From assembly GCF_039595395.1 (NCBI RefSeq), contig NZ_JBCNLP010000006.1, forward strand, positions 749,001-813,000: a stretch of 64,000 bases of DNA. Direction: 5' to 3'. Shown piece by piece: positions 59,198 to 64,000 of the stretch (positions are counted from its first letter, which is position 1; each line of letters starts with the position of its first letter). The position numbers and the translations under genes were made by a program. The notes below the pieces were generated by a model that was given only the letters and a program-made list of their open reading frames with translations, had not been told where the DNA came from and made no database searches. The stretch comes from Novosphingobium sp. GTDB taxonomy: Bacteria > Pseudomonadota > Alphaproteobacteria > Sphingomonadales > Sphingomonadaceae.

Positions 59198-62158
59198 ATG
59201 ACAAGGCAAGTTCAGATCGCCAAATGCGCCCTATTTTCCAGTACATCCTTGAGAATGGCCGTCATGGCTCTGGGGCTTCTGCCCTCATGCGCCATTGCCG
59301 CTGACCTCAGTCAGCAGGGCGCCGATGCACCGCCTTCAGCCGGCAGGGCGGCCAGCGTGCCGGAGGACAAGGAGATCATTGTCACCGGTTCACGCATCAC
59401 GACAGGTGGCTTCACCGCACCCACGCCGACGACCGTGGTCGATGCCGCCAGCATCACCGCCAATGCCCAGCCCAACGTCTTCAATGCCATTGCCCAATTG
59501 CCCTCGCTTCAGGGATCGACGGGCTCTCAGGTCAACACGTTCAGCACCTCGAGCGGGCAGCAGGGGCTCAGCTCCTTTTCGCTGCGCGGTGTGGGCGCGA
59601 TCCGCACGCTGACCCTGCTCGACGGCCAGCGCGTGGTGGGGGCCAATGTCACCGGCGTACCCGATATCAGCCTGTTTCCGCAATTGTTGATCAAGCGGGT
59701 CGATGTGGTCAACGGCGGCGCCTCGGCCTCCTATGGTTCGGACGCGGTGGGCGGCGTGGTGAACTTCATCACCGACACCCATTTCAAGGGGCTGAAGGGC
59801 AATGTTCAGGGCGGCATCACCAATTACGGTGACGATGCCCAGTACATGGGTCAGATCGCCTATGGTCGCAGCTTCCTGCAGGATCGCCTGCATTTCATCG
59901 GCAGTGTGGAATTCAGCAAGGAAGCGGGCATCGGCGGCGGCCAGTTCGGCACCGCGCTGGCCAATGGCCGCAACTGGTTCCAGCAGACCTCGATGATCAA
60001 CCGCGGCGTTCTCAACGATGGATCACCGCAATATCTGATGCGCAATCAGGTCCAGTCGACCACTTTCACCAAATATGGCCTGATCACCGCGGGACCACTG
60101 CAGGGTATTGCCTTTGATGCGACCGGCAACCCCTTCCAGTTCCAATATGGTTCGAACGGTGTGCCTCAGCGCAATGCCGCAGGCACGGTGGCGGGCTGCT
60201 ATCCGGGTTTCTGTCTGGGTGGCGATCTGTCGGGCAATGTCGATGCCGGTCGTTCGCTGCAATCGGCTCTGCAGCGCCTCGATACCTATGGCCGCCTGGG
60301 CTTCGACATCGACAACCGCAACGAAGTCTACATGACGTTCAACTTCGGTAAGGTGAACACGCATAATCAGCCCGTGAATGGCGAAAACAAGCCGGGTCTG
60401 ACCCTTCAATGCGCCAATCCCTTCGTGCCGACCTCGATCCAGACGGCCTGCACCAATGCGGGGATCACCAGCTTCCAGTTCGGTACCAGCAACGCCGCGC
60501 TGGGCAACACGACCGTCTTCACCGATCGCCGTCAATATCGTTTCGTGCTGGGCGGCAAGGGGACGTTCACCGTTGGCGGCACCGACTGGAAATATGACAT
60601 CTATGGCGAGCATGGGACCAACGTCACTCAGGTCGATGTGCGCAACATCCTGCTGACCCAGCGCTTCAATCAGGCGATCGATGCCATCTCGCTCAACGGC
60701 GCTATTGTCTGTCGTGATCCGGTGGCGCGGGCGAATGGCTGCCAACCGCTCAACATTCTGGGCGGCCAGCCATCGGCGGGCGCGCGCAACTATGTGGTGC
60801 CCGAAGCCGGGCCGTATCAGCACACCCGCCAAACGCAGGACGTGGCCAGCATCAACTTTTCGGGCTCTCCGGTCGATCTTTGGGCCGGGCCGCTGTCGAT
60901 CGCTTTCGGCGGCGAGTTCCGCCATGAATTCTATACCGTTACTGCCGATCCTTACGGTGCAGGTTTCAACAACACGCCGGCTTATGGCCCCTATCCCGCA
61001 GACCCCGTCCTGATCGCGGGCGGCAACAATTGGTACGCGGGCAATTACAAGAATGGCGGCGGCGCCTATGGCGTGAAGGAAGGCTTCCTTGAGGCCGATC
61101 TGCCCGTCCTGCGTTCGGAAAGCCTGGGCAAGGCCAGCATCAATGGTGCCGCTCGCGTCACCAATTACAGCACATCGGGCACGGTCTGGGCCTGGAAGGT
61201 CGGCGGCACCTGGGATCTGCCGATCAGCGGCCTGCGTCTGCGCGGTGTGACCAGCCGCGATGTGCGTGCGCCCAACCTGTCGGAACTGTTTGCCGCGCCG
61301 GTGACGACCACGCTGCCCAACTTCTTCGACCCGTTCCACAATGTGGCGACGCTCGTGATCCAGAGCACGGTGGGCAATCCCAATCTGAAGCCTGAAATCG
61401 CGCGCAACAGCACGTTCGGGATCGCGATGACCAACCCTTCGTGGCTGCCTGGCCTCAATGTCTCGTTCGACTATTACAAGCTGAAGATCAGCGGTGTCAT
61501 TTCCTCATTGGGCGCCAATGACATCGTGAATTACTGCTACCAGAATATTCTTCCCCAGACTTGCGGCGCTTTCAATCTGAACAATCCGGTGGGTGGGAAT
61601 TACATCAACGTCCAGCCTTTCAACCTGGCTTCGATCCGCACCGAAGGTTTCGATATCGAGGCAAGCTATCGCTGGCGTCGCCCGCTGGGGCTGCCCGGCA
61701 ATCTGAACTTGCGCGCTCTGGCCACGCATGTCGTCAACTACATCACCGATACGGGGCTCCCAGGCACCATACCGGTGGACAGTGCGGGCTCCAACCTTGG
61801 CGCGACACCGCACTGGAAATGGCTGGCGGTGCAGAGCTATGAAAGTGACAGATTCTCGCTGCTGGTGCAGGAGCGTTGGTTCAGCAACGGTACTTTTGCG
61901 AACAATTATGTGACCTGCTCGGCCGGAAATTGCCCGGTGTCCACCGTCAACAATCCGACGATCGACAGCAACTTCATGCCGGGGGCCTTCTACATCGATA
62001 TCGGTGGATCGTTCAACATCGTGAAGAATGTCACCTCATTCTTTAAGATCGACAATCTGACCAATGTTTCGCCGCCGCCCAATCCCAATTTCAACAATCC
62101 GGCTCTCTATGACCAGATCGGGCGGGTTTATCGCGCGGGCGTGCGTTTCAATTTTTGA
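59198..62158 (+). CDS. TonB-dependent receptor, carbohydrate-locus type
   Basis: A 986-residue outer-membrane receptor. A signal peptide (to about residue 34, CAIAAD) is followed by KEIIVTGSRITTGGF, the plug motifs FSLRGVGAIRTLTLLDGQR, VDVVNGGASASYGSDAVGG and a barrel ending in VYRAGVRFNF. The xLDGxRxVxxN...GGASxxYGSDA type is the common sphingomonad receptor for oligosaccharides. GGGGGAG precedes the start. It diverges from the MFS/GH43 operon, so it should import the oligosaccharide they process. A strong hairpin follows at 62281-62321. Confidence 0.94.
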   Translation: MTRQVQIAKCALFSSTSLRMAVMALGLLPSCAIAADLSQQGADAPPSAGRAASVPEDKEIIVTGSRITTGGFTAPTPTTVVDAASITANAQPNVFNAIAQLPSLQGSTGSQVNTFSTSSGQQGLSSFSLRGVGAIRTLTLLDGQRVVGANVTGVPDISLFPQLLIKRVDVVNGGASASYGSDAVGGVVNFITDTHFKGLKGNVQGGITNYGDDAQYMGQIAYGRSFLQDRLHFIGSVEFSKEAGIGGGQFGTALANGRNWFQQTSMINRGVLNDGSPQYLMRNQVQSTTFTKYGLITAGPLQGIAFDATGNPFQFQYGSNGVPQRNAAGTVAGCYPGFCLGGDLSGNVDAGRSLQSALQRLDTYGRLGFDIDNRNEVYMTFNFGKVNTHNQPVNGENKPGLTLQCANPFVPTSIQTACTNAGITSFQFGTSNAALGNTTVFTDRRQYRFVLGGKGTFTVGGTDWKYDIYGEHGTNVTQVDVRNILLTQRFNQAIDAISLNGAIVCRDPVARANGCQPLNILGGQPSAGARNYVVPEAGPYQHTRQTQDVASINFSGSPVDLWAGPLSIAFGGEFRHEFYTVTADPYGAGFNNTPAYGPYPADPVLIAGGNNWYAGNYKNGGGAYGVKEGFLEADLPVLRSESLGKASINGAARVTNYSTSGTVWAWKVGGTWDLPISGLRLRGVTSRDVRAPNLSELFAAPVTTTLPNFFDPFHNVATLVIQSTVGNPNLKPEIARNSTFGIAMTNPSWLPGLNVSFDYYKLKISGVISSLGANDIVNYCYQNILPQTCGAFNLNNPVGGNYINVQPFNLASIRTEGFDIEASYRWRRPLGLPGNLNLRALATHVVNYITDTGLPGTIPVDSAGSNLGATPHWKWLAVQSYESDRFSLLVQERWFSNGTFANNYVTCSAGNCPVSTVNNPTIDSNFMPGAFYIDIGGSFNIVKNVTSFFKIDNLTNVSPPPNPNFNNPALYDQIGRVYRAGVRFNF

Positions 62159-62280
62159 TGTTCGGGGCGGCCTGGGATGTCAGGTCACCTCCTGGAAAGT
62201 CTGATCGGTCTGCCATGCCTCTCCGGCGGGCCGGTCGGTAGGCGGAGCGGCTCGCGCGCGATCCGTTTCCGCTAAAACAG

Positions 62281-62321
62281 CGCCATGGTGTGAGAAGCCT
62301 ACCCTCCCTCACACCATGGCG
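62281..62321. terminator. Strong hairpin, probable terminator of the receptor gene
   Basis: CGCCATGGTGTGAG (62281-62294) and CTCACACCATGGCG (62308-62321) form a perfect 14-bp stem with a 13-base loop, followed by TTTC. It lies 122 bases after the receptor stop. The weak T-run makes factor-independent termination likely but not certain; a long perfect stem could also block 3' exonucleases. Confidence 0.6.
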
Positions 62322-62576
62322 TTTCGGTGTGAATTGGATGATCAGTTCGCCTGCCGCGCGGCTAACCTGACTTGTCGAGAGGTAGGACGATTCGTTCGCT
62401 TTGCCGGAGGACGCCGCCTTTCCCTGGAGAATCGAACAGCAACGGGCGTGGGATCAACGGGCTTTCGGGCAGGAGGCTGTGGCGTCATTCCGACAGATCG
62501 CGGGCTGTTTCGAAAGAGGGGATCGCAGCCCACAACCATTTTTGCGAGCGAGATTTCGCCTGTGAAAATTGGACTT

Positions 62577-62588
62577 GATAGCGCTATC
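62577..62588. promoter_or_regulatory. GCGC-centred operator candidate
   Basis: GATAGCGCTATC is a perfect 12-bp palindrome with the central GCGC typical of LacI-family XylR-type boxes. It lies 201 bases upstream of the second receptor start and resembles the site at 54837-54850, supporting control of both by the LacI protein in this locus. Confidence 0.55.
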
Positions 62589-62788
62589 TTTTAGCTCTAC
62601 GACACTCCTGTGAAGCGTCGAACGGGGCGTGGCAGGGAGATAGTGCGCCTCGGCAGGCGTGTAGATGCAGTAGTTCATAGTAGAAAATGAATATTTTTCA
62701 CATCGGTGTCGATTGTGATGCCGAACAGTCATGTCTTGAACGTCGTCGAGAACGAAAAAATGTCCGGCGAACACTAGGGGGTAGAGGT

Positions 62789-64000
62789 ATGGTCAGGCAG
62801 GTTGTGCAAAAATTGATGGTCTCGGGCGCCTCATGCGTCTTGGCAGTGGCGGTAGGAAGTCCTGCCTTTGCGCAGGATGCATCGCCGTCACCTACGGCGA
62901 GCGCGGCTCCTGCGCCTGAGGACGCGCCGAGCATTATCGTGACGGGCATTCGCGGATCGTTGCAGCGCAATCTGGATATCAAGCGCGCGGCGCCGGGCGT
63001 TGTCGATGCCATTTCAGCGGAAGATATCGGCAAGTTCCCCGATCCCAACGTGGCCGCCTCGCTCCAGCGCCTGCCGGGCGTGTCGGTGCAGATCTCGGGC
63101 AACCGCGGCGAGGCGACCGGCGTGACCGTGCGCGGCTTCAGCGGCGACTTCAACGAAACGCTCTATGACGGGCGCCATATCTCGACGGCCACCGGGCAGC
63201 GCTCGGTCGATTTCTCGACCGTGGGCTCCGATTTCGTCGGCCAGCTCAGCGTCTACAAGACGCCCGACGTTTCGGTTTCGGCCAGCGCCATCGGCGCCAC
63301 CATCGACATCGCCTTCCCCAAGCCCTTCGATCACCCCGGCTTCCATGTGGCGGCCGCGATGTCGGGCTCGATCCAGGATCGCAAGGGCAATGTCGTGCCC
63401 TCGGGCGGCTTGCTGGTCAGCAAGACCTTTGCCGACGACACGATCGGCATTCTGGGCGACATCGCCTATTCGCGCCACGATACCACCACCAACCACGTCT
63501 TCGTCAATGGCTGGGAAGGCGGCTATTACGCTCCTTGCCAGCTCTCGGGAAGCACGGCGGCCACCTGCAATCCGGGCTCGACCACCAGTGGCCTCGCCAG
63601 CGACAAGCAGAATGTGCTGGGCTGGTTCCCGCAGCAGGCCGGCGCCGAGCAGACCACCACCCGCGACGAGCGCGTCGATGCGCGCCTCGTGCTGCAGTGG
63701 AAGCCGACCGACAAGCTGCTGCTGACCGTGGATGACAATTTCAGCAGCCAGGTCGTGCAGACCAACAGCTATGGCTATGCCGCATGGTTCAACATGAGCA
63801 GCCTGACCAACGTCAAGCTCGACAAGAACGGCACCACGGTTGACTTCAACCAGCCCGGCACGCCGATGGACATGAATGCCGGCATCGCCCATTCGCTGAT
63901 CAACACCAACCAGTTGGGCGCCAACCTCAAATATGAGGCGACCGAGCATCTGAAGTTCGACTTCGACGCCGCCTTCGCCAAGAGCTGGCTCAACCCCAAT
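62789..64000 (+). CDS. TonB-dependent receptor, 3' end beyond the window
   Basis: The first 404 residues of a receptor that runs off the right edge. Signal peptide to about residue 29 (PAFAQ), TonB-box region SIIVTGIRGSLQRNLDIKR, and a plug with AISAEDIGKFPDPNVAASLQ, RLPGVSVQ and VTVRGFSGDFNETLYDGR. The DIGKFPDxNxAxxLQRxPGV signature is that of the sugar-related receptors (for example maltodextrin or xylan oligosaccharide loci) in Caulobacterales, Sphingomonadales and Xanthomonadales. GAGG sits just before the ATG. It belongs to the carbohydrate locus. Confidence 0.93.
   Translation, partial: MVRQVVQKLMVSGASCVLAVAVGSPAFAQDASPSPTASAAPAPEDAPSIIVTGIRGSLQRNLDIKRAAPGVVDAISAEDIGKFPDPNVAASLQRLPGVSVQISGNRGEATGVTVRGFSGDFNETLYDGRHISTATGQRSVDFSTVGSDFVGQLSVYKTPDVSVSASAIGATIDIAFPKPFDHPGFHVAAAMSGSIQDRKGNVVPSGGLLVSKTFADDTIGILGDIAYSRHDTTTNHVFVNGWEGGYYAPCQLSGSTAATCNPGSTTSGLASDKQNVLGWFPQQAGAEQTTTRDERVDARLVLQWKPTDKLLLTVDDNFSSQVVQTNSYGYAAWFNMSSLTNVKLDKNGTTVDFNQPGTPMDMNAGIAHSLINTNQLGANLKYEATEHLKFDFDAAFAKSWLNPN

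Larger units (their letters stand above)
62159..62788. promoter_or_regulatory. Interval between two receptor genes
   Basis: No gene is supported in these 630 bases. They contain a terminator-like hairpin (62281-62321) after the first receptor and a GCGC-centred operator candidate (62577-62588) about 200 bases before the second. An AT-rich patch near 62680-62705 likely holds the promoter of the second receptor. Confidence 0.45.

Noticed and set aside
2299..62570. 12-mer CCTGTGAAAATT present at 2299-2310 and 62559-62570, both in intergenic DNA
   Set aside because: Exact 12-mers are expected to recur by chance many times in 64 kb; no symmetry or consistent spacing to a start was seen.

Overview
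The window is a high-GC (roughly 65%) chromosomal segment that reads as a sphingomonad, most like Novosphingobium, Sphingobium or Sphingomonas. This rests on five TonB-dependent outer-membrane receptors in 64 kb, dense catabolic operons with ATGA start/stop overlaps, many short-chain dehydrogenases, and a near absence of AAA and other A-ending codons in native genes. No rRNA, tRNA or CRISPR array was seen. Assignments come from reading motifs, not from searches.

Region 1 (1-14.7 kb): a receptor cut by the left edge, divergent ROK and LysR regulators, a fossil of an IS5-type transposase, a second receptor with an SDR, a LuxR-type regulator, then a tight plus-strand operon. That operon encodes a benzaldehyde-lyase-like thiamine enzyme, a butanediol-dehydrogenase-like enzyme, an aldehyde dehydrogenase and an acyl-CoA synthetase. 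The four suggest oxidation of a diol to an acyloin, C-C cleavage to aldehydes, oxidation to acids and CoA activation. A 17-bp dyad occurs upstream of both the receptor/SDR unit and this operon, suggesting one regulon.

Region 2 (14.8-36.4 kb): an 11-kb minus-strand operon (receptor, cytochrome P450, AraC regulator, aldehyde dehydrogenase, GFA-like protein, SDR, aryl-alcohol-type dehydrogenase, SDR, enoyl-CoA hydratase, acyl-CoA dehydrogenase). Divergent from it lie an acyl-CoA ligase with a [2Fe-2S] ferredoxin, then a TetR-controlled beta-oxidation operon (frameshifted acyl-CoA dehydrogenase, SDR, second acyl-CoA dehydrogenase, aminoglycoside-phosphotransferase-like kinase, enoyl-CoA hydratase, thiolase, nitronate-monooxygenase-like flavoprotein, decayed alpha-methylacyl-CoA racemase). 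Together this looks like uptake, P450 hydroxylation, alcohol and aldehyde oxidation, CoA activation and beta-oxidation of a hydrophobic, possibly methyl-branched or aromatic compound. The substrate cannot be read from sequence.

Region 3 (36.6-50.5 kb): a patchwork of unrelated genes and wreckage. It holds a retropepsin-like protein, TetR/GST and HxlR/quinone-oxidoreductase divergent pairs, a proline-rich lipoprotein, a kup potassium-transporter gene that is frameshifted and has foreign codon use in its first two thirds, an Nramp-like transporter, broken mgtC and cupin genes, a LysR/SDR/carboxymuconolactone-decarboxylase group, and two small membrane proteins.

Region 4 (50.5-64 kb): a carbohydrate utilisation locus with a GH27 alpha-galactosidase, two secreted esterases, a LacI regulator, a GH43 beta-xylosidase/arabinofuranosidase, an MFS transporter of the hexuronate type and two receptors, the last cut by the right edge. 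LacI-type operators (54837-54850 and 62577-62588) and a paired CGTTAACG motif lie in its promoters. Hemicellulose or pectin oligosaccharides are the likely substrate.
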